A stretch of DNA of 64,000 nucleotides from Limnohabitans sp040401135 (GTDB lineage: Bacteria; Pseudomonadota; Gammaproteobacteria; Burkholderiales; Burkholderiaceae_C): positions 18,425-82,424 of the forward strand of contig NZ_JBBAOV010000006.1 in NCBI RefSeq assembly GCF_040401135.1. Direction: 5' to 3'. The translations under genes and the position numbers were made by a program. Of the stretch, positions 26,273 through 34,344 are shown one piece after another. The notes under the pieces are model-generated. The model was not told where the DNA came from and did no database searches. It was given only the letters and a program-made list of their open reading frames with translations. Position 1 is the stretch's first letter. Every line of letters starts with the position of its first letter.

Positions 26273-26779
26273 TTATTCATCGTCGCGCAAGGCTTTGAGC
26301 AATTTGGTTTTGATGCGGGTGCGCTTCAAAGGCGAGAGGTATTCCACAAACACCTTGCCTAGCAGGTGGTCCATCTCGTGTTGGATGCACACGGCCAACA
26401 AGCCTTCGGCCTCTAGGGTGCATTCTTTGCCATGCTCATCCAGCGCTTTGACCTTGACGTGTGTCGCACGTTCAACGCCATCGTAAATACCGGGCACCGA
26501 CAAACAGCCTTCTTCGCCTTTGACGCGCGCATCGCCCATCCAAATGATTTCTGGGTTAACAAGCACGGTTGGCTCGTTACGCTTTTCTGAGGTGTCCATC
26601 ACCACCAAGCGCTCATGCACGTCCACTTGCGTGGCAGCTAGGCCGATGCCATTGGCGTCGTACATGGTTTCCAGCATGTCGGCGATCAGGGCCTTGATGC
26701 GCGCGTCAATCTCTTTGACGGGCTTGGCGACGGTGTTGAGTTTGGGATCGGGGAATCGAAGGATGTCTAACTTGGGCAT
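26273..26779 (-). CDS. def: Peptide deformylase
   Basis: Def removes the formyl group from nascent proteins. All three class motifs are present in the 168-residue product: GIGLAATQV (motif 1), EEGCLSVPG (motif 2, metal-binding Cys) and QHEMDHLLGKVF (motif 3, HExxH with the other metal ligands). It is the first gene of the def-fmt pair and is divergent from dprA, an arrangement common in proteobacteria. Confidence 0.97.
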   Translation of the reverse strand: MPKLDILRFPDPKLNTVAKPVKEIDARIKALIADMLETMYDANGIGLAATQVDVHERLVVMDTSEKRNEPTVLVNPEIIWMGDARVKGEEGCLSVPGIYDGVERATHVKVKALDEHGKECTLEAEGLLAVCIQHEMDHLLGKVFVEYLSPLKRTRIKTKLLKALRDDE

Positions 26780-26877
26780 AACAATATTGTCCCCGCTTTT
26801 GAAGTTTTCTATCTTTGGTCGCGCCTATTTCCGACACCTGTTCTGACAATAGATTTCACATTCCACTGGAGAGGCAC

Positions 26878-28032
26878 ATGGACAAAAACGAATTACGCGC
26901 TTGGTTGCGGCTGAGCTTGACCAACGGCGTGGGCAACGACGCAGCGCGCAGGCTGCTGGCCTGCTTTGGCAGCCCGCAAGCGGTGTTTGAACAAACCGAA
27001 GCCGCACTGCGCCAGGTGGCCACGCCTGAACAAGCGCAAGCCCTGCTGAATGTGCCCAACGAGCTGGCTGTGCATTGCATACGCACCCACCAGTGGCTGA
27101 TGCACCAACCCGACACACACAGCCATGCCCTTTGGACATTGGGCGACCCTCACTACCCGCCCGAACTGCTGCAGCTGACCGACCCGCCACTGATGATTTA
27201 TGTGGCCGGGCAAACGACGCGCACGCTGGGCAACGCGGTGGCCATCGTCGGCAGCCGCAACCCCACCCCGCAGGGTGCACAAACGGCCGAGCAGTTTGGT
27301 GAAGCGCTTTGCTCATCCGGCTTGTGCGTGGTGTCAGGCCTGGCGCTGGGTGTGGACGGTGCGGCGCACAAGGGGGCGTTACGGGGCGGCGCCAACGCAA
27401 CGGCCAACCGTCTGCATTGGCATACCGTAGCCGTGGTGGGCACAGGGCTAGACCGCGTGTACCCGCGTCAGCACCAAACACTGGCGGGCCAAATCGCGTT
27501 GCACGGGTTGCTGATCAGCGAATACCACTTGGGCACGGCACCCCTGGCGCATCACTTCCCCAAACGCAACCGCATCATCGCGGCTTTGGGCCTGGGCACC
27601 TTGGTGGTGGAAGCCGCCTTGAAGTCAGGCTCGCTCATCACCGCCAAGATGGCGCTAGATTTAAACCACGAGGTGCTGGCCATTCCGGGCTCTATCCACG
27701 CCACGCAATCGCACGGCTGCCATGCGCTGATCCGTCAAGGGGCCAAGCTGGTAGAGAACGCCCAAGACGTATTGGAAGAGCTGCAACTTGCGCCGCAACA
27801 ACAAGTCAATTTGTTTGCCGATGCGCTAGAGGGTGATGAAGATGCGGGGTCGCCCAGCGATGAACACCCCCTGCTCACCCACATGGGCTTTGCCCCTGTC
27901 AGCTTGGACGCACTGCAAGCCCGATGTGGCCTTGACACCGCAACGCTGCAAGCACAGTTGCTCTCGCTTGAGCTAGACGGGGCCTTGGGGCGTTTGCCTG
28001 GCGGTTTGTTTCAGCGTTTGGCGGTGGCGTGA
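26878..28032 (+). CDS. dprA: DNA-processing protein DprA
   Basis: DprA binds incoming single-stranded DNA and loads RecA during natural transformation. The 384-residue protein has a short N-terminal helical domain (LRLSLTNGVGNDAARRLLAC), a Rossmann-like core with AIVGSRNPTPQGAQ, VVSGLALGVDGAAHKGAL and FPKRNRIIAALGL, then GSLITAKMALDLNHEVLAIP. A C-terminal winged-helix domain ends at GGLFQRLAVA. The start at 26878 has a strong ribosome site (GGAGAGG). The 98-bp gap to def holds the divergent promoters. A dprA gene alone does not prove competence. Confidence 0.95.
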   Translation: MDKNELRAWLRLSLTNGVGNDAARRLLACFGSPQAVFEQTEAALRQVATPEQAQALLNVPNELAVHCIRTHQWLMHQPDTHSHALWTLGDPHYPPELLQLTDPPLMIYVAGQTTRTLGNAVAIVGSRNPTPQGAQTAEQFGEALCSSGLCVVSGLALGVDGAAHKGALRGGANATANRLHWHTVAVVGTGLDRVYPRQHQTLAGQIALHGLLISEYHLGTAPLAHHFPKRNRIIAALGLGTLVVEAALKSGSLITAKMALDLNHEVLAIPGSIHATQSHGCHALIRQGAKLVENAQDVLEELQLAPQQQVNLFADALEGDEDAGSPSDEHPLLTHMGFAPVSLDALQARCGLDTATLQAQLLSLELDGALGRLPGGLFQRLAVA

Positions 28033-28093
28033 TTAAGGGACAACACCCATATTTGTGACAAATTGCGACACAAAAAACATGTATATTGAACCC

Positions 28094-28576
28094 ATGTTTG
28101 AAGTGCTCGTGTTCGTTTATGAAAACTATTGGCGAGGCGATGCGTGTCCTGAGCTTGGGCAGCTAGGCCGCAAACTCAGCGCTGCTGGTTTTGAATTAGA
28201 AGACATCCAACAAGCTTTGTCCTGGCTGGACGAGCTGAATTTGGCGTCTCACAAAACAGAGCTGATCGACATCAGCCAAGCCAAGCGCGAGCAGCACACC
28301 GAGTCAGCCCAAAGCATGCGCGTGTATTCGGTGGCCGAGCAAGACCACTTGGGTAGTGCTTGCTTGGGCTTCATCAACTTCCTTGCTTCTGCCGATGTGC
28401 TGTCGCCCCACATGCGCGAAATCGTAATGGACCGCGCCATGGCCATCCCCGGCAACCCGATTCATTTAGACGACCTAAAAATCATCGTCCTCATGGTGTA
28501 CTGGAGCATTGGCCTAGAGCCGGACGCCTTGATTTTGGATGAGTTGTGCGACGACGCAGACCGCGTCGCGCACTGA
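28094..28576 (+). CDS. smg: Smg/DUF494 family protein
   Basis: A 160-residue helical protein of the Smg family, which usually follows dprA in proteobacteria. It starts MFEVLVFVYENYWRGDACPE, continues with a helical DIQQALSWLDELN, and ends with ALILDELCDDADRVAH. Function is not established. I prefer the ATG at 28094 because it matches the start of the family (MFDVLxYLFE in E. coli); an in-frame ATG at 28079 would add five residues. Its end is 22 bp from the convergent livM of the second transporter. Confidence 0.88.
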   Translation: MFEVLVFVYENYWRGDACPELGQLGRKLSAAGFELEDIQQALSWLDELNLASHKTELIDISQAKREQHTESAQSMRVYSVAEQDHLGSACLGFINFLASADVLSPHMREIVMDRAMAIPGNPIHLDDLKIIVLMVYWSIGLEPDALILDELCDDADRVAH

Positions 28577-28598
28577 ACGCCTTGTAGTAAAGCGAAGC

Positions 28599-29519
28599 TT
28601 AGTCTTTGCCGCCCAAACGGTGCTCAATTTCCCCCACGATCCCGCGGCGAAACACCAACACACAGACCACAAACGTGCAGCCCATGATGATGGTGACCCA
28701 CGAGCCCAAGCTGGCCAAGTAATTTTGCATCGCAATGATGACAGCAGCACCGACCGCTGGGCCAATCAAAGTGCCCATGCCGCCTAGCAGGGTCATCAAC
28801 ACCACTTCGCCTGACATTTGCCAGCCCACATCGGTGAGTGTGGCCAAACCAAACGCAATAGCTTTGGTGGCACCCGCCAAACCAGCGAGCGTGGCTGACA
28901 GCACAAACGCCAGCAGTTTGTAGTGGTCCACGTTGTAGCCCAAGGACAAAGCGCGTTGCTCGTTCTCACGAATAGATTTCAACACTTGACCAAACGGCGA
29001 ATGCACCACGCGATAAATCAAGGCAAAAGCCCCCACAAAGATGGCCAGCACCAAGTAATACATGGTGGTGTCGTTGCTCATGTCGAACAAGCCAAACAGC
29101 TTGCCACGTGGGATGCTTTGAATGCCGTCTTCTGCATAGGTGAACGGTGACTGCACGCAGATGAAATAAATCATTTGCGCCAAAGCCAAGGTGACCATCG
29201 CAAAGTAAATACCTTGTCGACGCACCGCCAACCAGCCCGTGAACAAGCCAATGCAGGCGGCAGACAAGGTGCCCGCCAACACCGCCAACTCAGGCGTCAA
29301 GCCCCACACCTTGGCGGCATGGCCCGACACATAAGCAGCAAAGCCAAAAAACATGGCGTGGCCAAACGACAGCAAGCCTGTAAAGCCAATCAACAAATTA
29401 AAGGCGCAGGCAAACAAAGCAAAGCAAAGCACCTTCATCAAAAACATGGGGTAGCCCACAAAGGGCGCTACCAAGAGGGCGAGCAACAGCGCGCCGTAAA
29501 TCAAACGTTTGCCCATCAC
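28599..29519 (-). CDS. HAAT ABC transporter permease, LivM type (cluster 2)
   Basis: A 306-residue permease. The LivM signature IGFTGLLSFGHAMFFGFAAY is near residue 45, and the coupling region HSPFGQVLKSIRENEQRALS followed by YKLLAFVLSATLAGLAGATK is intact. It is the last gene of the cluster 2 operon (order livG-livF-binding protein-livH-livM) and overlaps livH by four bases (29516-29519). Confidence 0.92.
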   Translation of the reverse strand: MMGKRLIYGALLLALLVAPFVGYPMFLMKVLCFALFACAFNLLIGFTGLLSFGHAMFFGFAAYVSGHAAKVWGLTPELAVLAGTLSAACIGLFTGWLAVRRQGIYFAMVTLALAQMIYFICVQSPFTYAEDGIQSIPRGKLFGLFDMSNDTTMYYLVLAIFVGAFALIYRVVHSPFGQVLKSIRENEQRALSLGYNVDHYKLLAFVLSATLAGLAGATKAIAFGLATLTDVGWQMSGEVVLMTLLGGMGTLIGPAVGAAVIIAMQNYLASLGSWVTIIMGCTFVVCVLVFRRGIVGEIEHRLGGKD

Positions 29520-30403
29520 TTCTCCCGCCCGAACAAGCCTGCTGGCCGGATCAACAACACAATCGCCATGATGATAAACACCACCGTGGACGACACTTCT
29601 GCAAAAAACACTTTGGCCAAGCCTTCAATCAGGCCCAAAGCCAAACCGGTGACGATCGAGCCCAAGATAGAGCCCATGCCGCCAATCACCACTACTGCAA
29701 ACACCACGATGATGATGTTGGAGCCCATGAGTGGGCTCACTTGATAAATGGGTGCAGCCATGACGCCGGCCAAGCCCGCCAAACCCACGCCAAATGCGTA
29801 GGTGAGCGTGACCATCAAAGGCACGTTGATGCCAAAGGCTTTCACCATATTGGGGTTTTCAGTGCCCGCGCGCAGATAAGCGCCGAGCTTGGTTTTCTCT
29901 ATCACAAACCACGTGAAGAAGCACAACACAATGGACACCACAATGACCCACACGCGGTACTTAGGCAGCATCATGAAGCCCAAGTCAAACACACCACGGA
30001 ACAATTGCGGCAGCTCATAGGGCAAGCCGGATGAGCCATAAAACTCGCGGAAGATGCCTTCCAAAATCAGCGCCAAACCAAAGGTGAGCAACAGGCCATA
30101 CAAGTGGTCGAGTTGCTGCAACCAGCGCAACATGGTTTTCTCAATCAGCACGCCAATCAAAGCCACGCCGATGGGGGCAATGACCAAAGCCATCCAGTAA
30201 TTAATGCCTGCATAGTTCAGCAGCATCCAAGCAAAGAAAGCGCCCACCATGTAGAGGGCGCCATGTGCAAAGTTGACGATGTTGAGCATGCCAAAAATCA
30301 CGGCCAGCCCCAGCGACAAGATGGCATAAAAAGACCCGTTCACCAAGCCGAGCATGAGTTGCCCCATCAAGGCTTGTATCGGCACGCCAAAAATTTCAGT
30401 CAT
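29516..30403 (-). CDS. HAAT ABC transporter permease, LivH type (cluster 2)
   Basis: A 295-residue permease. LMLGLVNGSFYAILSLGLAV followed by IVNFAHGALYMVGAFFAW is the LivH hallmark, and the coupling stretch LGAYLRAGTENPNMVKAFGI is present. It pairs with the cluster 2 livM. It is preceded by a strong stem-loop that separates it from the binding-protein gene. Confidence 0.92.
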   Translation of the reverse strand: MTEIFGVPIQALMGQLMLGLVNGSFYAILSLGLAVIFGMLNIVNFAHGALYMVGAFFAWMLLNYAGINYWMALVIAPIGVALIGVLIEKTMLRWLQQLDHLYGLLLTFGLALILEGIFREFYGSSGLPYELPQLFRGVFDLGFMMLPKYRVWVIVVSIVLCFFTWFVIEKTKLGAYLRAGTENPNMVKAFGINVPLMVTLTYAFGVGLAGLAGVMAAPIYQVSPLMGSNIIIVVFAVVVIGGMGSILGSIVTGLALGLIEGLAKVFFAEVSSTVVFIIMAIVLLIRPAGLFGREK

Positions 30404-30420
30404 ACAGTTCGATGCAATAT

Positions 30421-30445
30421 GACGGGCCGCACCATGCGGCCCGTC
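30421..30445 (-). other. Perfect intercistronic stem-loop after the cluster 2 binding-protein gene
   Basis: GACGGGCCGC (30421-30430) and GCGGCCCGTC (30436-30445) pair over ten bases without mismatch around a five-base loop. It lies 20 bp after the stop of the binding-protein gene and 17 bp before livH. No T-run follows, so it more probably blocks exonucleases or partly ends transcription than acts as a full terminator. The same layout occurs in cluster 1. Confidence 0.65.
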
Positions 30446-30465
30446 GGTTCAGTCAATGACGCGGC

Positions 30466-31695
30466 TTACTTCTTCAAAGCAGCGCAACGGCTAAGGGCCA
30501 GCGACTGGAAGGCATCGTCGCCCTTGATGGTGCCCTTCAAGTTGTAGTAGTCCCAAGCACCTTTGGATTCAGCAGGCGACTTAACTTGGAACAAATACAT
30601 GTCGTGCACCATGCGGCCATCAGGACGCAGCTTGCCGTTCTTGGCAAACATGTCGTTGATGGGGGTGTCTTGCATCTTTTTCATCACAGCGGCTGTGTCG
30701 TCCGTACCCGCAGCTTGTACAGCCTTCAGGTAATGCATGGTGGATGAGTACACGGAGGCGTGGTTAGAGTTTGGCTTTTTCTTCATCTCAGCCTCGTACT
30801 TTTGAGACCAAGCGCGTGTCTCGGGGTTCAAGTCCCAATACCAGCCTTCGGTCAAGTACAAGCCTTGTGCCGTGTTCAAACCAATCGCGTGCACATCGGT
30901 AATCAACATCAACAAAGCGGCCAAGCTTTGCTTTTTGGTCAAACCAAATTCAGCGGCTGCCTTGATGCTGTTCACCGTGTCGCCACCGGCGTTGGCCAGG
31001 CCCACCACTTTGGCACCCGAGCTTTGAGCTTGCAACAAGAAGGACGAGAAGTCACCGGTCGACAGAGGGTGGCGCACAGCGCCACGCACCGTGCCGCCTG
31101 AGGCCTTCACCACTTCGCTGGTGTCTTTTTCGAGCGAGTGACCGAAGGCGTAATCAGCCGTCAAGAAGTACCAGCTGTCGCCGCCGTCTTTCACAATGGC
31201 TTTGCCCACCACGTTGCTCAGGGCAATGGTGTCCATCAAGTAATGAATGCCTGTGCCAGGAGCGCAGTCTTCGTTCGTCATACGAGCCGAGGCCGCGCCA
31301 GTGACGATGGTGATTTTGTTTTTCTCTTTGCCCAAAGCTTGCACAGCTAGGGCCACAGAGGAGTTCAAGTTTTCCACGGTCATGTCCACGCCGTCGCGGT
31401 CAAACCATTGTTGGGTGACGTTCTTGGCAACGTCGGGCTTGTTTTGGTGATCGGCGTTGACCACTTCAATTGGCTTGCCAAACATCTTGCCGCCAAAGTC
31501 TTTTACCGCCATCTTGGCGGCGGCCACAGCACCCGGGCCACCGTAGTCGGCATACAAGCCGGACATGTCGGTCAACACACCAATCTTCACGGTATCGCCA
31601 GACAGTTTGCCCTGGGCCATGGCGCCGGTGGATACACCTGCCAAAAAGACGGCCGTCGCGGCTGCGATGGCTGAGGTCACGAAAGTACGCTTCAT
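30466..31695 (-). CDS. HAAT-family ABC transporter substrate-binding protein (cluster 2)
   Basis: A 409-residue periplasmic binding protein. The signal peptide is MKRTFVTSAIAAATAVFLAG with cleavage near GAMAQG. The mature start, DTVKIGVLTDMSGLYADYGG, and the region WYFLTADYAFGHSLEKD match the subgroup often linked to aromatic or other organic acids rather than amino acids; substrate is unproven. It is only distantly similar to the cluster 1 protein, so the two systems are not a recent duplication. Confidence 0.9.
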   Translation of the reverse strand: MKRTFVTSAIAAATAVFLAGVSTGAMAQGKLSGDTVKIGVLTDMSGLYADYGGPGAVAAAKMAVKDFGGKMFGKPIEVVNADHQNKPDVAKNVTQQWFDRDGVDMTVENLNSSVALAVQALGKEKNKITIVTGAASARMTNEDCAPGTGIHYLMDTIALSNVVGKAIVKDGGDSWYFLTADYAFGHSLEKDTSEVVKASGGTVRGAVRHPLSTGDFSSFLLQAQSSGAKVVGLANAGGDTVNSIKAAAEFGLTKKQSLAALLMLITDVHAIGLNTAQGLYLTEGWYWDLNPETRAWSQKYEAEMKKKPNSNHASVYSSTMHYLKAVQAAGTDDTAAVMKKMQDTPINDMFAKNGKLRPDGRMVHDMYLFQVKSPAESKGAWDYYNLKGTIKGDDAFQSLALSRCAALKK

Positions 31696-31719
31696 AGTTT
31701 GCTCCAGTTGAAAAAGGGC

Positions 31720-32424
31720 TTAAACGCCCAGATACTCGTTCAGCATTTGTGCTTTGTTATCGAGCTCATTCTTGTGAACCGTGGCCACGATCTGACCATG
31801 CTCCATCACGTAGTGCCGATCCGCCAAGGGCGCTGCGAATCGGAAGTTTTGTTCGACCAAAATAATGGTCAGGCCCTTGGCCTTCAGCTGACGAATCACG
31901 CGGCCCAGTGTTTGCACAATCACGGGCGCCAAGCCTTCGGTGATCTCATCCAACAGCAAAATGCGTGCGCCTGTGCGCAAGATGCGCGCCATCGCCAACA
32001 TCTGTTGCTCCCCGCCCGACAAGCGCGTGCCTTGGCTGTTGCGACGCTCTTTGAGGTTGGGGAACATCTCGTAAATCTCTTCCACCGACATGCCGCCCGG
32101 CCCCACCTTGGGGGGCAGCATGAGGTTTTCTTCGCAACTCAGCGTGGAAAAAATACCGCGCTCTTCTGGGCAATAGCCCAAGCCCAAGCGCGCAATTTGG
32201 TTGGTTTGCATACCGATGGTCTCGATGCCATCAATCTGCACCGAACCCGTGCGACGCCCCGTCAACCCCAAGATGGATTTGATGGTGGTCGAGCGGCCTG
32301 CGCCGTTTCGGCCTAGCAAGGTGACCAACTCGCCCTCGTGAATTTCAAAATTCACGCCATGCAGAATGTGCGACTCACCGTACCAAGAGTCAAGATTGGC
32401 AACCTTCAAGAGGGGCGTGCTCAT
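31720..32424 (-). CDS. HAAT ABC transporter ATPase, LivF type (cluster 2)
   Basis: A 234-residue ATPase. It has LLGRNGAGRSTTIKSILGL, in which the Walker A lysine is replaced: the sequence reads GAGRST where GAGKST is expected. The signature RLSGGEQQMLAMARIL and Walker B ILLLDEITEGLAP are intact, with LivF-type YCPEERGIFSTLSCEENL. It overlaps livG by four bases (32421-32424). Arginine instead of lysine in Walker A normally weakens ATP hydrolysis, and is known in some LivF-like proteins; the other ATPase has a normal site. Confidence 0.9.
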   Translation of the reverse strand: MSTPLLKVANLDSWYGESHILHGVNFEIHEGELVTLLGRNGAGRSTTIKSILGLTGRRTGSVQIDGIETIGMQTNQIARLGLGYCPEERGIFSTLSCEENLMLPPKVGPGGMSVEEIYEMFPNLKERRNSQGTRLSGGEQQMLAMARILRTGARILLLDEITEGLAPVIVQTLGRVIRQLKAKGLTIILVEQNFRFAAPLADRHYVMEHGQIVATVHKNELDNKAQMLNEYLGV

Positions 32425-33185
32425 GCGGCCTCCTCGGTGGTGCCCACGTAGGCCTCAAGCACGAGCGGGTCTTTGGACACTTGGGCGTAAGGACCTTCAG
32501 CCAACACAGAGCCCCGCGCCAGCACCGTGATGGTGTCGGACAAATCGGACACCACGTTCATGTTGTGCTCCACCATCAGCACCGTGCGGTTGGCTGAGAC
32601 TTTGCGAATCAAGTCCACCACACGGCCCACGTCTTCATGACCCATGCCCTGGGTGGGCTCGTCCAAAAGCATCAGTTCGGGGTCCAACGCCAAAGTGGTG
32701 GCAATCTCAAGCGCACGCTTTCGACCATAAGGCAGCTCAACGGTTTGTGTTTGTGCAAAGCCGCCCAAGTCCACTTGCTCAAGCAAGTGCATGGCCTGCT
32801 CGTTCAGGCTGCTCAGGCTGTTCTCAGATTTCCAAAAGTGAAAGCTTGTTCCAAGCTTGCGTTGCAAGCCGATGCGCACGTTTTCCAACACGCTCAAGTG
32901 CGGAAAAACCGCCGAGATTTGAAACGAACGCACCATGCCCATGCGCGCCACCTCGGCGGCTTTGAGTGCGGTGATATCTTGGCCGTTGTAAAAAATCTGA
33001 CCCGAGCTCACCGGTAAAAACTTGGTGAGCAAATTGAACACGGTGGTTTTTCCAGCACCGTTGGGGCCAATCAAAGCATGGATGGAGCCGCGTTTAACTT
33101 GCAAGTTCACGCCATCAACGGCAATGAAGCCTTTGAATTCGCGCGTCAGCTGCTTGGTTTCTAAGATGAAGTCGTTGCGTGTCAA
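32421..33185 (-). CDS. HAAT ABC transporter ATPase, LivG type (cluster 2)
   Basis: A 254-residue ATPase and first gene of the cluster 2 operon. Walker A is GPNGAGKTTVFNLL, the LivG form of the signature reads LPYGRKRALEIATTL, and Walker B is LMLLDEPTQGMGHED, with VLMVEHNMNVVSDLSD at the H-loop. The start is a TTG at 33185; no ATG precedes the conserved ILETKQLTREFKGF. A GAAGG ribosome-site-like stretch lies just upstream. The promoter must lie in 33186-33330. Confidence 0.9.
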   Translation of the reverse strand: MTRNDFILETKQLTREFKGFIAVDGVNLQVKRGSIHALIGPNGAGKTTVFNLLTKFLPVSSGQIFYNGQDITALKAAEVARMGMVRSFQISAVFPHLSVLENVRIGLQRKLGTSFHFWKSENSLSSLNEQAMHLLEQVDLGGFAQTQTVELPYGRKRALEIATTLALDPELMLLDEPTQGMGHEDVGRVVDLIRKVSANRTVLMVEHNMNVVSDLSDTITVLARGSVLAEGPYAQVSKDPLVLEAYVGTTEEAA

Positions 33186-33331
33186 ACCTGTAGCCTTCGA
33201 TGAGAGTTCGTCTGTCTAGGACGCGCATGCTAAGCATCGATCGGCTTTGGCGCAAAGGGGTAAACCCGTTTTGTAGTCACCTGCAGGACAAATCAAGCAC
33301 CACCTTCGACAAACGCTGTCACGCAGACGTA

Positions 33332-33359
33332 AAAAAGCCGGTTCGCAAACCGGCTTTTT
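33332..33359. terminator. Terminator of the yajC-secD-secF operon
   Basis: AAAAAGCCGGTT (33332-33343) and AACCGGCTTTTT (33348-33359) form a perfect 12-bp inverted repeat with a four-base loop, and each arm provides a T-run on its strand. On the minus strand it lies 20 bp after the secF stop and should end that transcript. It also shields the cluster 2 operon from read-through. Confidence 0.92.
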
Positions 33360-33378
33360 CCTTGTGAAACGTGGGGCC

Positions 33379-34332
33379 TTAAACCACCGCGCCTGAGTTT
33401 TCGTCATCTGGATCACCCGCCACCTTGGTGGTGTGTTTGATCAAGTCTTCACGGCGAATACCCAACCACATCGCAATGGCCGCCGCCACGAACACGGATG
33501 AGTAAATGCCAAACAAAATACCGATGGTCAGCGCCAGCGCAAAGTAGTGCAGCGTGGCACCACCAAACAGCAACATGGACAACACCATCAGCTGCGTGCA
33601 ACCGTGTGTGATGATGGTGCGACTGATGGTGGAGGTAATAGCGTTGTCGATGATTTCCACCGTGTCCATCTTGCGGTAGCGACGAAAGTTTTCACGGATT
33701 CGGTCAAAGATCACCACCGATTCGTTGACTGAATAGCCCAACACTGCGAGCACTGCGGCCAACACAGGCAGCGAGAACTCCCACTGAAAATAGGCGAAGA
33801 AGCCCAAGATGATGATCACATCATGCAAGTTAGCAACGATGGCGGCCACGGCAAACTTCCACTCGAAGCGCATGGCCAGATAAATCATGATGCCGATGAC
33901 CACAAAGGCCAGGGCCTTGAGCCCGTCCACCGCCAATTCGTCGCCCACTTGCGGGCCCACAAACTCGGTGCGGCGCAGTTGCACATTGGCGTCCGTCGTC
34001 TTAAGTGCGGTCAGCACTTGTTCGCTTTGCTGCGCTGAGCTTTGACCTTTGACCGCTGGCATACGAATCATCACATCGCGGGCTGTGCCAAAGTTTTGCA
34101 CTTGCACATCGGTGAAGCCCAGCTTGGCGATTTGGTCGCGCACGGCATTGAGGTCGGCGGGTTGGCTGTAGCTGACCTCCATCAGCGTGCCACCCGTGAA
34201 CTCGACCGACAGGTGCAACCCACGGCTAAACAAGAAGAACACCGCGGCCAAAAACGTGATGAACGAAATGGCGTTAAACGCCACCGCGTTCTTCATGAAC
34301 GGGATGTCTTTACGGATCTTAAAAAATTCCAC
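33379..34332 (-). CDS. secF: Protein translocase subunit SecF
   Basis: SecF works with SecD in the inner membrane and uses the proton gradient to pull proteins through SecYEG. The 317-residue protein has the N-terminal helix AISFITFLAAVFFLFSRGL, the family motif LSVEFTGGTLMEVSY, and helices with VLGYSVNESVVIFDRIRENF, the conserved Asp-Arg region of helix 4. It is 12 bp downstream of secD. Confidence 0.97.
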   Translation of the reverse strand: MEFFKIRKDIPFMKNAVAFNAISFITFLAAVFFLFSRGLHLSVEFTGGTLMEVSYSQPADLNAVRDQIAKLGFTDVQVQNFGTARDVMIRMPAVKGQSSAQQSEQVLTALKTTDANVQLRRTEFVGPQVGDELAVDGLKALAFVVIGIMIYLAMRFEWKFAVAAIVANLHDVIIILGFFAYFQWEFSLPVLAAVLAVLGYSVNESVVIFDRIRENFRRYRKMDTVEIIDNAITSTISRTIITHGCTQLMVLSMLLFGGATLHYFALALTIGILFGIYSSVFVAAAIAMWLGIRREDLIKHTTKVAGDPDDENSGAVV

Positions 34333-34344
34333 GTTGTATTCCTT

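Noticed and set aside
25244..26362. A 372-codon open frame antisense to fmt and def
   Set aside because: It covers the full fmt gene in reverse and has no recognisable fold or ribosome site.
28599..33185. The second HAAT cluster as a recent duplicate of the first
   Set aside because: Gene order differs, the binding proteins are only distantly alike, and base composition differs.
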